A DNA stretch of 35,119 nt from CAYXVU01 sp964468725 (GTDB lineage Bacteria > Acidobacteriota > Blastocatellia > UBA7656): the NCBI GenBank assembly GCA_964468725.1, contig CAYXVU010000039.1, positions 1 through 35,119 of the forward strand. Direction: 5' to 3'. The position numbers were made by a program, and so were the translations under genes. Position 1 is the first letter of the stretch. Each line of letters begins with the position of its first letter. Below are positions 16,698 to 26,127 of the stretch, piece after piece. The notes below the pieces were generated by a model. That model saw only the letters and a program-made list of their open reading frames with translations, had not been told where the DNA came from and made no database searches.

Positions 16698-17867
16698 TTA
16701 AAACTTCTCCATCTTCGCGTGCTTCGAGATATTCAGCAGCACGCCTGCTGCAAAGAGGCTAATCGCCAGTGACGAACCGCCCGCGCTGATAAAGGGCAAC
16801 GGAATGCCCTTGTTCGGCACCAGCGACAAGGTGACGCTCATATTGAAACAGGCTTGTCCGACGATCATCGCCGTGATGCCAATCGCCATCAACTGACCGA
16901 ATTGATCGGGCGCAGCTCGTGCGGCGCGAACCCCGCGCCAGGCAACCAAAGCAAAGAGCGCGACTACGGTTAAAGAACCGACCAACCCCAACTCTTCACC
17001 GATGACTGCAAAGATAAAATCGGTGTGTGCTGCCGGAAGAAAGAAGAGCTTCTGTTTGCTCTGTGCAAACCCTACGCCGCTCAGCCCGCCGCTGCCGAAA
17101 GCCATCATCGCTTGCACAGCTTGATACCCAAACGTCTCGCGGTATTTCCATGGATCGAGAAAAGCGAAGATACGATTGGTGCGCCAGTCTACCAGAAAAA
17201 TCATGCCAAGCAATACCGGCAACGCCGCTAACCCTAAGCCGACAAGGTGACGGATTCGCGCCCCTGCGTGATAGGTCATGGAAGCAAAGATGAGAGCTAA
17301 CATCATGGCTGTCCCCAAATCGCTTTCTAAAGCGACCAGTCCGATGATTGCGCAAGCAACAACGGTCGCAGGGAGAATTGTTGTCGTGAAGTTGGTCACC
17401 TCTTTCCCGCGTTTTTCGAGGTAGTAGCCTAGAAAGACGATCAACCCCAGTTTCGATAGCTCCGATGGCTGGAGCGAAAAGAGAGTGCCAATGCGAATCC
17501 AACGATGCGCTCCATTGACTTTGGGAAAGAAGAAAACCATGACCAGCAGGACGATGGAGATGCCAATGAGCGAGGCGACAACTTCCGGGCGATTATACCG
17601 ACGATAGTCTATGGTGATGCCGATGAACATTGCCACTAATCCGGCGACGAGCCAGACGCCCTGTTTGAGTAAAAAGTAATACTGATTTTCGAACTGTTTT
17701 TGCGCCAACACAGCAGACGCACTGTAGACCATCACCGTGCCAAACAGCACCAAGCCGATGATGACCGAAAGCAGCAGCTTATCAACCACCAACTCATGCG
17801 CCGGTGCTTTCGCGGCGCTCTCTGTGCGCTTCCAACGCGGATTTTCCGTTCGGATTGCCGTAGCCAT
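16698..17867 (-). CDS. ftsW: Septal peptidoglycan glycosyltransferase FtsW (SEDS)
   Basis: 389 residues with a 28-residue cytoplasmic start and about ten membrane helices. SEDS proteins polymerise lipid II into glycan strands and work with the class B penicillin-binding protein, here FtsI of the same cluster. Conserved landmarks: N-G-A-H-R-W-I (118-124), Q-P-S-E-L-S-K (133-139), F-L-P-A-A-H-T-D-F-I-F (276-286) with the essential Asp283, I-G-E-E-L-G, and K-G-I-P-L-P-F-I-S-A-G-G-S-S. The order murD-ftsW-murG fits FtsW over RodA. The ATG at 17867 has only a weak ribosome site. A full AGGAGG lies at 17908-17913, about 40 bases upstream, with no usable start codon near it. Confidence 0.96.
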   Translation of the reverse strand: MATAIRTENPRWKRTESAAKAPAHELVVDKLLLSVIIGLVLFGTVMVYSASAVLAQKQFENQYYFLLKQGVWLVAGLVAMFIGITIDYRRYNRPEVVASLIGISIVLLVMVFFFPKVNGAHRWIRIGTLFSLQPSELSKLGLIVFLGYYLEKRGKEVTNFTTTILPATVVACAIIGLVALESDLGTAMMLALIFASMTYHAGARIRHLVGLGLAALPVLLGMIFLVDWRTNRIFAFLDPWKYRETFGYQAVQAMMAFGSGGLSGVGFAQSKQKLFFLPAAHTDFIFAVIGEELGLVGSLTVVALFALVAWRGVRAARAAPDQFGQLMAIGITAMIVGQACFNMSVTLSLVPNKGIPLPFISAGGSSLAISLFAAGVLLNISKHAKMEKF

Positions 17868-17923
17868 AAGTTTCTTGCCTTTGCCAGAGATTGATTCGAC
17901 TAGCTTTCCTCCTGCAAAAGAGC

Positions 17924-19360
17924 TTAACGAGACGGGGCTTGCGTCTCGGATGTCTGAAACGAACCGGTTGCCTTACGAGCGGCTAACTCGTTGACGATCT
18001 CTTTGAATACGCGACCGCGATGCTCGTAGCTATCGAACATGTCGAAACTCGCGCACGCCGGAGCGAGTAACACCGTATCGCCTGCGCGCGCCGTTGCGAA
18101 CGATTTTTCTATGGCGTCGGCCATCGAAACGGCACGCTGAAGCGGATGCGCATCGCCTAATTGCTCGGCGATTTTGTCGCTTGCCGCTCCCAGTAAGATG
18201 ACCGCCTTGACGCGCTCGCGCACCAACGCATCGAGAGTGCGGAAATCGCCGCCTTTATCTTTGCCGCCGAGAATGAGCACGATGTTGCCGGAGAAGGCTT
18301 CCAGAGCTTTGATCGTCGAATCCACATTCGTCGCTTTCGAGTCGTTGTAAAAACGCACCCCTTCGATTTCGGCGACGAACTCAATGCGATGCTCGACGCC
18401 TTTGAAAGCGCGAATCGCTTCGCACAAGGGTTCAAGCTGATCGGCAGTCGTACCCATCGCGCAAAAGACTGCGCCGAGCGCCGCCATGACATTTTCAACA
18501 TTGTGTCTGCCGGGGATGGGCAATTCATCCATCGCCAGGACTTTCGTTTCGCTTCGGTCTGCCGACAGTTGTGTTGTCCAGATGAAGCCTTCACGCAGAT
18601 AGAGACTCGCCTGCGGATGTGGCTCTTCGCGCGAACTGAAATAGACCGCTTGGGAGGGGATGCCGAGCGTTGCAACCATCTGCTGCACCCCTGCATCTTC
18701 GGCGTTGAGGACGACAAAATCCGCAGCCGTTTGATTCCTCAGCAATCGGTGTTTCGCGGCGATGTAGTTAGCAAACGAGCCGTGTCGGTCGAGATGATCG
18801 GGAGTGATATTGGTAACAACGGCCACCTGCGGATGCAGCGTTGCAATGGTTTCCAGTTGAAAGCTGGATAACTCGGCGACGACCCATGAATCTTCGCGCG
18901 TCTGTTCAATCAGTCCGCTGAGCGCCAGGCCGATATTGCCGCCAACCAGCGTGTGCGCTCCGGCGGCGCGCAGCAATTCGCCAATCAATGTTGTTGTCGT
19001 CGTCTTTCCATTCGAACCCGTGATGCCGATCAAATGCCCGCGCATACAACTGGCGGCCAGCTCGGTTTCGCTGATGATCGCAACTCCGGCGTGTGTTGCC
19101 GCTCGTAAGGCCTCTAATTCGGAAGGCACGCCGGGACTGAGAACGATCAAATCCGCGCCGGTAAACAACTCGACCGGATGAGAGCCTAGTGCCAACGTCA
19201 CACCGAGTCTGCGCAGGCCTTCTGTTGCGCTCCCCAATTGAGCTTCCGACTTGATGTCGTTGGCCGTCACGCGTGCGCCGTGCGATTGAAGGTATCGCGC
19301 CGCAGCAATCCCGCTTCGCGCCAACCCGACGATCAAAACGTTTTTTCCTTCCAGATGCAT
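17924..19360 (-). CDS. murD: UDP-N-acetylmuramoyl-L-alanine--D-glutamate ligase MurD
   Basis: 478 residues. It adds D-glutamate to UDP-MurNAc-L-Ala. The N-terminal domain begins L-I-V-G-L-A-R-S-G-I-A-A (9-20), the variant Rossmann loop typical of MurD. The ATP loop is G-S-N-G-K-T-T-T (115-122). It is followed by N-I-G (G-G-N-I-G-L-A-L), E-L-S-S-F-Q-L-E, N-I-T-P-D-H-L-D-R-H, the G-R-H-N-V-E-N hinge and, near the end, N-D-S-K-A-T-N and L-L-A-P-A-C-A-S-F-D-M-F-D, all diagnostic of MurD. Length is slightly above the usual 440-450 because of a short polar C-terminal tail. It lies between mraY (30 bases) and ftsW (56 bases). Confidence 0.97.
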   Translation of the reverse strand: MHLEGKNVLIVGLARSGIAAARYLQSHGARVTANDIKSEAQLGSATEGLRRLGVTLALGSHPVELFTGADLIVLSPGVPSELEALRAATHAGVAIISETELAASCMRGHLIGITGSNGKTTTTTLIGELLRAAGAHTLVGGNIGLALSGLIEQTREDSWVVAELSSFQLETIATLHPQVAVVTNITPDHLDRHGSFANYIAAKHRLLRNQTAADFVVLNAEDAGVQQMVATLGIPSQAVYFSSREEPHPQASLYLREGFIWTTQLSADRSETKVLAMDELPIPGRHNVENVMAALGAVFCAMGTTADQLEPLCEAIRAFKGVEHRIEFVAEIEGVRFYNDSKATNVDSTIKALEAFSGNIVLILGGKDKGGDFRTLDALVRERVKAVILLGAASDKIAEQLGDAHPLQRAVSMADAIEKSFATARAGDTVLLAPACASFDMFDSYEHRGRVFKEIVNELAARKATGSFQTSETQAPSR

Positions 19361-19390
19361 ATTCTAACGGCGGAATTGCTCACTCTGAAC

Positions 19391-20503
19391 TCACCGCAGC
19401 TTCAGCGTTGAGAGACTGAGCAAAGCGAGCAAGATGGCAATGATTAAAAAGCGAAAAACCAGTTTCGGCTCCATGCGCTTCGAAATTTCGGGCGGATACA
19501 TAAGCTCGAAATGGTGATGCAAAGGGGCCATCTTGAAGATGCGACGGCGGAATAGCTTGAACGAAGCGACCTGCAACATTACGGAAAACGCTTCGAGTAC
19601 GAAGACTCCGCCGATGAGCACCAGTAAGAACTCCTGTTTGATTAAGACCGCAACAATGCCAATTGCGCCGCCAATACCGAGCGCCCCGACATCGCCCATA
19701 AAGACTTCCGCAGGCGGCGCGTTGAACCATAAAAACCCGAGACTCGCGCCGGTCAAAGCAGCACAAAAGATGGTAATCTCTGCGACCTCTCTATTGTGTT
19801 CAAGACCCAAATAGCCTGCGAAAACGGCGTGCCCCGTGACATAGGTAAATCCGGTCAGCGCCGCCGCCGTTACCATCGTCACTGAGATCGCCAGACCATC
19901 TAACCCATCCGTTAAATTCACCGCATTCGAAAACCCCACCAAAACGAAGGGCGCAAACGCGAGCAAGTAAATCGGCCACCAGATTTCAGGATTAAAGGTC
20001 TCTTGCTTGATAAATGGCAGACTGAGCCGCGTCGTGTAGTTGGTGAAGAAATGGAGCGCAAATCCGATAAGGAATGCCGTCAAAAACTGAAAGAAGAGCT
20101 TCTGCCTTCCCGTCAGCCCCAAACTTTGTTTGCGCTTCACCTTTAAAAAATCGTCCGCAAACCCGATGCTGCCGAATGCCAGCGTGGCGAAGACGGCAAT
20201 CCAAACATAAAGATTTGCCAGATTCGACCACAACAGAGCCGAAACTGCGACTGAAGAGATGATGAGAATACCGCCCATTGTCGGCGTGCCCTTCTTTGAC
20301 GCGTGCGTTTGCGGCCCTTCTTCACGAATATGTTGGCCGATCTGAAACTGTTTGAGTTTGGCAATCATCTTCGGTCCGACAATCAAACTGATAACCAGCG
20401 CTGTAATCGCCGCCCACGCCGAGCGAAACGTCACATCATCAAAGATTCGTAGAAACGAGAGGCTATCGTGCACGCCTTGAAACAATTTTAGATAGTAGAA
20501 CAT
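19391..20503 (-). CDS. mraY: Phospho-MurNAc-pentapeptide transferase MraY
   Basis: 370 residues with about ten membrane helices. It transfers phospho-MurNAc-pentapeptide to undecaprenyl phosphate, giving lipid I. Motifs: K-G-T-P-T-M-G-G (71-78), the aspartate pair F-A-D-D (115-118), N-L-T-D-G-L-D-G-L-A, F-M-G-D-V-G-A-L-G-I-G-G and the H-H-H-F-E loop (A-P-L-H-H-H-F-E), the sites for Mg2+ and the nucleotide. I start at ATG 20503 (F-Y-Y-L following), the usual MraY beginning, with AGGA about eight bases upstream; a 15-residue longer frame from 20548 is unlikely. A nested hairpin lies in the 89-base gap to murF. Confidence 0.97.
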   Translation of the reverse strand: MFYYLKLFQGVHDSLSFLRIFDDVTFRSAWAAITALVISLIVGPKMIAKLKQFQIGQHIREEGPQTHASKKGTPTMGGILIISSVAVSALLWSNLANLYVWIAVFATLAFGSIGFADDFLKVKRKQSLGLTGRQKLFFQFLTAFLIGFALHFFTNYTTRLSLPFIKQETFNPEIWWPIYLLAFAPFVLVGFSNAVNLTDGLDGLAISVTMVTAAALTGFTYVTGHAVFAGYLGLEHNREVAEITIFCAALTGASLGFLWFNAPPAEVFMGDVGALGIGGAIGIVAVLIKQEFLLVLIGGVFVLEAFSVMLQVASFKLFRRRIFKMAPLHHHFELMYPPEISKRMEPKLVFRFLIIAILLALLSLSTLKLR

Positions 20504-20518
20504 CCCACATTTCCTAAT

Positions 20519-20568
20519 GGAATGACGGAGGACGATCACCCGAATCATCTGTGGTGATTTGCCATTCC
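20519..20568 (-). other. Nested inverted repeat in the murF-mraY gap
   Basis: An outer stem GGAATG (20519-20524) with CATTCC (20563-20568) encloses an inner stem ATCACC (20535-20540) with GGTGAT (20553-20558). In the minus-strand message it would fold just upstream of the mraY ribosome site. No T-tract follows, so it is not a simple terminator; it could affect mRNA processing or mraY translation. Confidence 0.4.
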
Positions 20569-20592
20569 CCTATTATTCCTTCGCCTCAATCT

Positions 20593-22017
20593 TCATCCGA
20601 ACAAGTTGAATTCGGCCTTTATCTTTTCAACCACAATCTCGGTTTTTACGCCGCGCGAGCCTTTGACCAAAATCAAATCGCCAGCTTGCGCAGTTGACTG
20701 CAACACATTTGCCGCCGCTTCCGGCGTCTCACAAAAGACTGCCTCGGCGCTCTGCATTCCGGCTTCGAGCGCGCCCGCTACCAGATACTTTGCCAACCCC
20801 CGAACGCCGATCAGCACATCAATGCCAAGCGCGGCGATCTCTCGCCCAGTTTGCTGATGCAGTTCCGCGCCCGATTCGCCGAGTTCTAACATCTCACCGG
20901 CCACAACGATCCGGCGCTGCGCTTCCGCATCAGTAGCCAATGTGCGCGCCATTTCGATCAAGGCACGCGGATTCGAATTGTAAGAATCGTCTATCAACCG
21001 AAAGCCGGGCTGAAAGCGATAGATATGTCCGCGCATTTTGGGGCTAACGAAATCAGAGAGCGCTAAAGCGATCTGCGGGAGCGGGATATGGTAATAGTCT
21101 GCTGCCGTCGCCGCCGCCAACGCATTGTAGAGGTTATGTCGCCCCGCCGTTGGGAGCGTTACTTCAACGTTGCCGCTTTGCGTTTCTAAGGTGAATTGGG
21201 TCTGCTCGATACCAACAAGGTTGATGTGACTCGCTCTGACGCTTGCCGGACAATCAATCCCGAAGGTGCGAAAATCAATGTCCGTTCGTCGGTTGCACAT
21301 ACCAGCAACCAGCGGGTCATCAACATTGAGTGCCGCCGCGCCACCCGATTTTACTCCTTCGATGAGTTCGGCTTTCGCATCGGCAATCTCTTCGACCGAC
21401 CGGAAGAACTCCAAATGTACGGGGGCGACGTTGGTGACGACGGCGAAATCCGGGGGCGCGATGCGCGTCAGCCGCGTCAATTCGCCCGCATGATTCATCC
21501 CCATTTCGAGAACCGCAAAATCAAAATCTGCTGCGCGCGCGCCATCGCTTTCCATCTTGAGAATTGAGAGCGGCAAGCCGATCTCGTTATTGAAATTTCC
21601 AGTCGTCTTCATCACCCGCCCGCCATAAGCGAGCGCCGCTGCGGTCATCTCTTTTGTCGTCGTTTTGCCCATGCTGCCGGTGATGGCAATCTCCCGACCT
21701 GGCCATCTCGAGAGGAGAGCCGCAGCAAGCTTCTGCAAAGCTGTGATTGGGTCGTCAACGGCTATGAGATTGGGGGATAACGTCTGCGCTGCTGATGAGG
21801 CGGCAAAATCGCGAGACACGACCGCAGCAAGTGCGCCTCTGTTCAGGGCATCAGCAACAAAGTCATGGCCATCGTGATGTTCCCCTTTGATGGCGAAGAA
21901 GAGTTCAGCCGGGCGCACGGTGCGCGAATCAATGGCGTAGCCGAGCGGTTCGGTGTCAAGCAGCGGGCTTGCGCTGGCAGGAGAGCTGATTAACTGAATC
22001 ACTTCGCCGAGTTTCAT
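20593..22017 (-). CDS. murF: UDP-MurNAc-tripeptide--D-Ala-D-Ala ligase MurF
   Basis: 474 residues. It adds the D-Ala-D-Ala dipeptide, completing the pentapeptide. The N-terminal domain has the D-S-R-T-V motif and F-F-A-I-K-G-E-H-H-D-G-H-D-F, shared by MurE and MurF. The ATP loop G-S-M-G-K-T-T-T-K (114-122) carries the Lys after the threonines typical of MurF. The signature E-M-G-M-N-H-A-G-E-L (M-x-M-x-x-x-G-E), N-V-A-P-V-H-L-E-F-F and D-D-S-Y-N-S-N-P are also diagnostic. murE ends nine bases upstream, so the pair is tightly coupled. No Ddl ligase gene is in the window; the dipeptide must be made elsewhere. Confidence 0.97.
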   Translation of the reverse strand: MKLGEVIQLISSPASASPLLDTEPLGYAIDSRTVRPAELFFAIKGEHHDGHDFVADALNRGALAAVVSRDFAASSAAQTLSPNLIAVDDPITALQKLAAALLSRWPGREIAITGSMGKTTTKEMTAAALAYGGRVMKTTGNFNNEIGLPLSILKMESDGARAADFDFAVLEMGMNHAGELTRLTRIAPPDFAVVTNVAPVHLEFFRSVEEIADAKAELIEGVKSGGAAALNVDDPLVAGMCNRRTDIDFRTFGIDCPASVRASHINLVGIEQTQFTLETQSGNVEVTLPTAGRHNLYNALAAATAADYYHIPLPQIALALSDFVSPKMRGHIYRFQPGFRLIDDSYNSNPRALIEMARTLATDAEAQRRIVVAGEMLELGESGAELHQQTGREIAALGIDVLIGVRGLAKYLVAGALEAGMQSAEAVFCETPEAAANVLQSTAQAGDLILVKGSRGVKTEIVVEKIKAEFNLFG

Positions 22018-22026
22018 GAGGACCTG

Positions 22027-23514
22027 TTATGCCCGTGTTGCTAAGGCTTCGCGTGCGATTTCGTGATCGTCAAAATGAATTGTGCGATCCCGAAGAATTT
22101 GATACGTCTCGTGCCCTTTGCCTGCAATGACGACGACATCGCCAGCCTGTGCCTCTGCGATGGCGCGAAAGATTGCATCGCGGCGGTCGGGCAGTTTCCA
22201 ATACGGACGAGCCGTTTTGGCAAGCCCGACTTCGATATCGGCAATGATCGCATCAGGGTCTTCGCTGCGCGGATTGTCTGATGTGACGATGGTAACGTCG
22301 CTCAAGGTCGCAGCGATTTCGCCCATTGGCGCGCGTTTGGTTCTATCGCGGTCGCCGCCGCAGCCAAACACGCTAATCACCCTTCCGCTTGCGCCTGCGA
22401 CTTCGCGCGCCGTCTGCAAAACATTCTTCAAGGCATCATCGGTGTGGGCATAATCGACAACGACGATGAAGGGATCGGGTTGCGACCCGTTCCGCGTGAC
22501 TTGTTCGAATCGTCCGGCAACGCTACGACAGGCGGCAATGCCGGATGCAATATCTTCGAGGCGAAAATCGAGAGCCAATCCTGTCGCTATCGCGGCAAGA
22601 ATATTGTAGACGTGTGGTCGCCCGACAAGTGACGCACGGATGTCAACTTGCCCTTTTGGAGTGGCGGCCGTGAAAGCCAAACCCCGAGCCGTTAATTCGA
22701 ACTGCGTTGTGCTCACATCAGCATCTTGAGAAAGACCATAAGTCAGCACGTTGCCTTTTGCTATGCTGACCAGCTTGCGTCCATATTCGTCATCGAGATT
22801 GATGACAGAGGCGCGCGGTGCAATGAGTGAGCCATCGAAGAGTTTGCGTTTGGCCGCAAAATAATTCTCCATTGTGAGGTGATAATCCAGATGGTCGCGC
22901 GTCAGGTTGGTGAAGACAGCAACGGCAAAGTGCAACCCCTCTGCTCGATGGAGTTCAATCGAGTGGGATGAGACTTCCATGACCGCCGATTGACAACTCA
23001 TCGAAACCGCGCGTTTGAGCATCCGCTGAAGGTCAGAGGCTTCCGGCGTCGTGTGCTTGGCATCGAGCGTCGTATCGCCAATGCGATGGCTGATGGTTCC
23101 GAAGATGGCCGATGTGCCTTCGCTGGCGCGGATGATGGCATCAATTACATGTGCGGTCGTCGTCTTTCCGTTAGTGCCGGTGATGCCGACCAGTTTGAGG
23201 TGTTGAGAAGGATGGCCATAAACGGCTGCCGCCGCGTGTGCAAGAGCGACGCGGGCATCCGATACTTGAATCCATGCGGGCGCGATAAGAGAAGGGAAAT
23301 CATCGGCACGACGCTCCGATACAACGGCAATCGCGCCCTGTTCGAGCGCCTGCGGTATGAAGTTGTGGGCATCGAACTTCTCGCCGCGAATGGCAACAAA
23401 AACGGTTCCCTGTCGGCAGGCGCGAGAATCATGCGTAACGTCGAATGCCGACGCTTCCAGTTGGCCGGTAGCAGAGACGGCGTGAACGGTTTGGATTAGG
23501 TCAACGAGCTTCAC
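22027..23514 (-). CDS. murE: UDP-MurNAc-dipeptide--meso-DAP ligase MurE
   Basis: 495 residues. It adds the third residue of the stem peptide. The ATP loop is G-T-N-G-K-T-T-T (113-120). The lysine expected to be carbamylated is in Y-F-A-A-K-R-K-L-F (Lys222). The substrate motif is D-N-P-R-S-E-D-P (413-420): the Asn-Pro-Arg form selects meso-diaminopimelate rather than lysine, so the wall should be of DAP type, as in most Gram-negatives. G-K-G-H-E-T-Y-Q near the end is also conserved. It starts with GTG at 23514, preceded by AGAGGTGAT that includes the ftsI stop codon; one base separates the genes, so translation is coupled. Confidence 0.97.
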   Translation of the reverse strand: MKLVDLIQTVHAVSATGQLEASAFDVTHDSRACRQGTVFVAIRGEKFDAHNFIPQALEQGAIAVVSERRADDFPSLIAPAWIQVSDARVALAHAAAAVYGHPSQHLKLVGITGTNGKTTTAHVIDAIIRASEGTSAIFGTISHRIGDTTLDAKHTTPEASDLQRMLKRAVSMSCQSAVMEVSSHSIELHRAEGLHFAVAVFTNLTRDHLDYHLTMENYFAAKRKLFDGSLIAPRASVINLDDEYGRKLVSIAKGNVLTYGLSQDADVSTTQFELTARGLAFTAATPKGQVDIRASLVGRPHVYNILAAIATGLALDFRLEDIASGIAACRSVAGRFEQVTRNGSQPDPFIVVVDYAHTDDALKNVLQTAREVAGASGRVISVFGCGGDRDRTKRAPMGEIAATLSDVTIVTSDNPRSEDPDAIIADIEVGLAKTARPYWKLPDRRDAIFRAIAEAQAGDVVVIAGKGHETYQILRDRTIHFDDHEIAREALATRA

Positions 23515-23515
23515 A

Positions 23516-25627
23516 TCACCTCTTTTGGGTCGGGCGATTTTGACCCTTTGCAGTCGGCGATTTGCTCGCCCGGTCGGGTTTCGTCTTACCAGCCGATTGT
23601 TTGGTCAAGGTCACCGAGCAAAGGCTGGCCTTTGTGACCAGCAGACCGGCGCGCAGGGATTGCGCGGTAATGATGCCTTCGCCGTGCGCGCGCAACTGAA
23701 TGCCGCGCGCATTGCACAGCGCCGTCGCTTCGCGCAGATTCTTGCCGCTAAGATTAGGCATCATGATCTTTGCGTCGGACTTAGATGCCGGATTCGCCTT
23801 TTCGTTCGACGGCCTGACAACCGCCGGAGGGTTTTCCGGCTCCACGTTTGATGCGGTCAGCCTTTCAGCCTCGCGTCCGCTTTCAGGCGTGAGCGGCGCA
23901 ATCGAATAGGCTTTGACGCTTCCGGCGCGAAATGTCGAAACGTCTTCGCCTTGCGGGTGCACGCCCAAGACGGTGAGTGCCTGCGCGACGACGCGTGCGA
24001 ATACAGGAGCGGCAACATCGCCTCCGAGGTGTGCAGCCATCGGTTCGTCAATCGAAACGAGGCAGGCAATCTCCGGTTGCTCGGCGGGCGCGAATCCGGC
24101 AAACGAGGCGACGAATTTATTATTTGAATAGGCGCGAGTGTTGGGATTGATCTTTTGCGCCGTGCCGGTTTTCCCCGCAGCCCTGTAGCCGCCAATTTGC
24201 GCTTGCTTTCCGGTGCCGTTGACGACGACTCCTTCGAGCATGGATTTGAGGGCGGCGGCGGTTGAGGCACTAACGACCTGGCGTTTGAGCGGTTGTCGTT
24301 GCACTAAGACTTCGCCCGTATTGGCTGTAACATTTTTGACGATGTAAGGCTGTACCCATTCCCCATCGTTGGCGATGCAGGCGAAGGCGGCGACGGCTTG
24401 CACGGCGGTCACGCCAATCTCGTGCCCCATGGGAATCGAGCCAATGGTCGTGGCTTGCCATTGATCGGGCGGGCGATAGAGTCCGCGCGATTCTCCTGGC
24501 AGTTCGATCTCCGTGCGTTTGCCGAAGCCGAAGGCTTCAATGTACTGACCGAGCCGGGCATTGCCCAATTTCATGCCAACCCGAATGGCTCCGACATTTG
24601 ACGATTTGGCAAAGGCGGTGCTGGCCGACAGAGTGCCGTAGGCATGCGAATCCTTCACCTCTCTGCCGAAGATGGTAATTTTGCCGTTCCCGCAATTGAG
24701 CAAGGTCTGGGGAGTGATTTCACGCTCTTCGATGCCTGCCGCATAGGTGACGAGTTTGAAGATTGAACCTGGTTCGAAGGCGACTTCGACGGCGCGATTA
24801 CGGCGTTGCTCTTCTTCAGAGTCACGCACGCTGTTGGGGTTGTAGGTCGGATAGTTGGCGAGTGCGAGAATCTCGCCGGTTGACGGTCGCATCACGACAA
24901 TCGTTCCGGCGCGGGCGCGATTGGCTCTGACAGCCTGTTCCAGAACTTTTTCGACGTGATGTTGAATCGTTAAATCGAGTGTCAGGGTAACGTTTGCACC
25001 GGAGGTCGCATCCTCTACCGTATAGTGATAGGGGTCGCGGTTCGCATCTACGTTGAGCGATAGCTGACCGCCTTTGCCGCAGATCAAGTCGTCGTAAGCC
25101 AGTTCGATTCCGGCTCTCCCTTTTTCATCGAAGTCAACGAAGCCGAGGGTGTGCGCAGCGGTCTTGCCTTCAATATAAAAGCGTTTCATTTCGGGAATGA
25201 ATTTCAGCCCTTGCAGCCAATTGGCGCGGACGCGCTCAACCTCTTCATCGGTGAGCTTGCGTTTGACGACAACCAGCGCATCCTTTTTCGCTGTCAGTCG
25301 AGTGTACAGATCACCGCGATCTATCTTGAGCAAAGCGGCAAGCTTTTTCGCATAGGCTGACGGGTCGGTGACCTCTTTGGTTGAGACGTAGAGTGATTGC
25401 GCCTTGACGCTGCGCGCTAATTCGTTGCCATGCCGATCAAAGATCAACCCGCGGTCGGGGCTCAGTTGAATGTCGCGGCGCTGCTGGTCGTCGGCGAGCG
25501 CGATCAACTCTTCATGTTGAAAAAATTGGAGGTAGACAAGCTTACAGCCGATGGCCACCATCCAAAGGGATAAAAACGCCAACACGAATGCGGAGCGCTT
25601 ATTGAGGATTTGTTCGGTTCGTGACAT
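23516..25627 (-). CDS. ftsI: FtsI-type class B penicillin-binding protein with a PASTA domain
   Basis: 703 residues, longer than the 580-600 of typical FtsI. A short cytoplasmic start and one helix (about 13-35) anchor it. The dimerisation domain follows with R-G-L-I-F-D-R-H-G (59-67). The transpeptidase domain has S-I-F-K (nucleophile Ser288, Lys291), S-S-N (342-344) and K-T-G (486-488). It cross-links septal peptidoglycan together with FtsW. A polar linker (about 575-620) leads to one PASTA-like domain (about 622-676, starting M-P-N-L-S-G-K-N-L-R-E-A) and a very basic tail. A PASTA tail is common in Gram-positive SpoVD/PBP2x types and also in some other phyla. A ribosome site AGGT is seven bases before ATG 25627. 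Confidence 0.95.
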   Translation of the reverse strand: MSRTEQILNKRSAFVLAFLSLWMVAIGCKLVYLQFFQHEELIALADDQQRRDIQLSPDRGLIFDRHGNELARSVKAQSLYVSTKEVTDPSAYAKKLAALLKIDRGDLYTRLTAKKDALVVVKRKLTDEEVERVRANWLQGLKFIPEMKRFYIEGKTAAHTLGFVDFDEKGRAGIELAYDDLICGKGGQLSLNVDANRDPYHYTVEDATSGANVTLTLDLTIQHHVEKVLEQAVRANRARAGTIVVMRPSTGEILALANYPTYNPNSVRDSEEEQRRNRAVEVAFEPGSIFKLVTYAAGIEEREITPQTLLNCGNGKITIFGREVKDSHAYGTLSASTAFAKSSNVGAIRVGMKLGNARLGQYIEAFGFGKRTEIELPGESRGLYRPPDQWQATTIGSIPMGHEIGVTAVQAVAAFACIANDGEWVQPYIVKNVTANTGEVLVQRQPLKRQVVSASTAAALKSMLEGVVVNGTGKQAQIGGYRAAGKTGTAQKINPNTRAYSNNKFVASFAGFAPAEQPEIACLVSIDEPMAAHLGGDVAAPVFARVVAQALTVLGVHPQGEDVSTFRAGSVKAYSIAPLTPESGREAERLTASNVEPENPPAVVRPSNEKANPASKSDAKIMMPNLSGKNLREATALCNARGIQLRAHGEGIITAQSLRAGLLVTKASLCSVTLTKQSAGKTKPDRASKSPTAKGQNRPTQKR

Positions 25628-25682
25628 CTTTCATACCTCGCTCATTGAATAGAAGAGACGGGTGCCGACCAACCGGAAACTC

Positions 25683-26030
25683 TTAACGGGGTTTCGGCTG
25701 CGACTCAGAATCGGCGGGCTGGTGAAGGCGACGCTCCAACCCCATCCTTTTGGCACGTTTCTCCAATTCAATCGGCGAAGAGGCGCGGGCGTATTCCAAT
25801 TGCAACTGTCGAAGTCGGTCGCTCAACTCATTCGCCTTTCTTCGCAATTCTTCGCTTTGGTAGCCGACCTCGACGGCTTCAAAATGTTTGCGGGCACTGA
25901 TAATAAATCCGGCAGCGAGGATCAACCCGGCGATGGCCACAATGACGAACCAACTGCGCACGCGAGAACTGACGGCGCGCGGTGCGACGGCGTTGCGAAT
26001 GTTCGTGTTTTGACGATAACGGTAAGTCAT
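25683..26030 (-). CDS. ftsL: Cell division protein FtsL-like
   Basis: 115 residues. A basic cytoplasmic N-terminus (1-26) is followed by one membrane helix (about 27-45) and a coiled-coil stretch (about 47-85, rich in Glu, Leu, Arg and Gln), then a C-terminal part with P-I-E-L-E-K-R-A-K-R-M-G-L. The helix-coil-R-A-x-R-x-G-L order is the FtsL/FtsB pattern: FtsL pairs with FtsB and FtsQ and activates FtsW/FtsI. Sequence similarity in this family is low, so the call rests on layout and on the position between rsmH and ftsI, where FtsL is usual. GAGG eight bases upstream supports the ATG at 26030. A polar Pro/Gln tail ends the protein. Confidence 0.88.
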   Translation of the reverse strand: MTYRYRQNTNIRNAVAPRAVSSRVRSWFVIVAIAGLILAAGFIISARKHFEAVEVGYQSEELRRKANELSDRLRQLQLEYARASSPIELEKRAKRMGLERRLHQPADSESQPKPR

Positions 26031-26127
26031 AAGCTAAGCCTCAAAATCAAGATCGGCCTGCGGACGATTGCCCGACGGGGAGTTGGCAATGCCCATTGCC
26101 GGAAACGACTGAGACGTGCCTGCGCGC

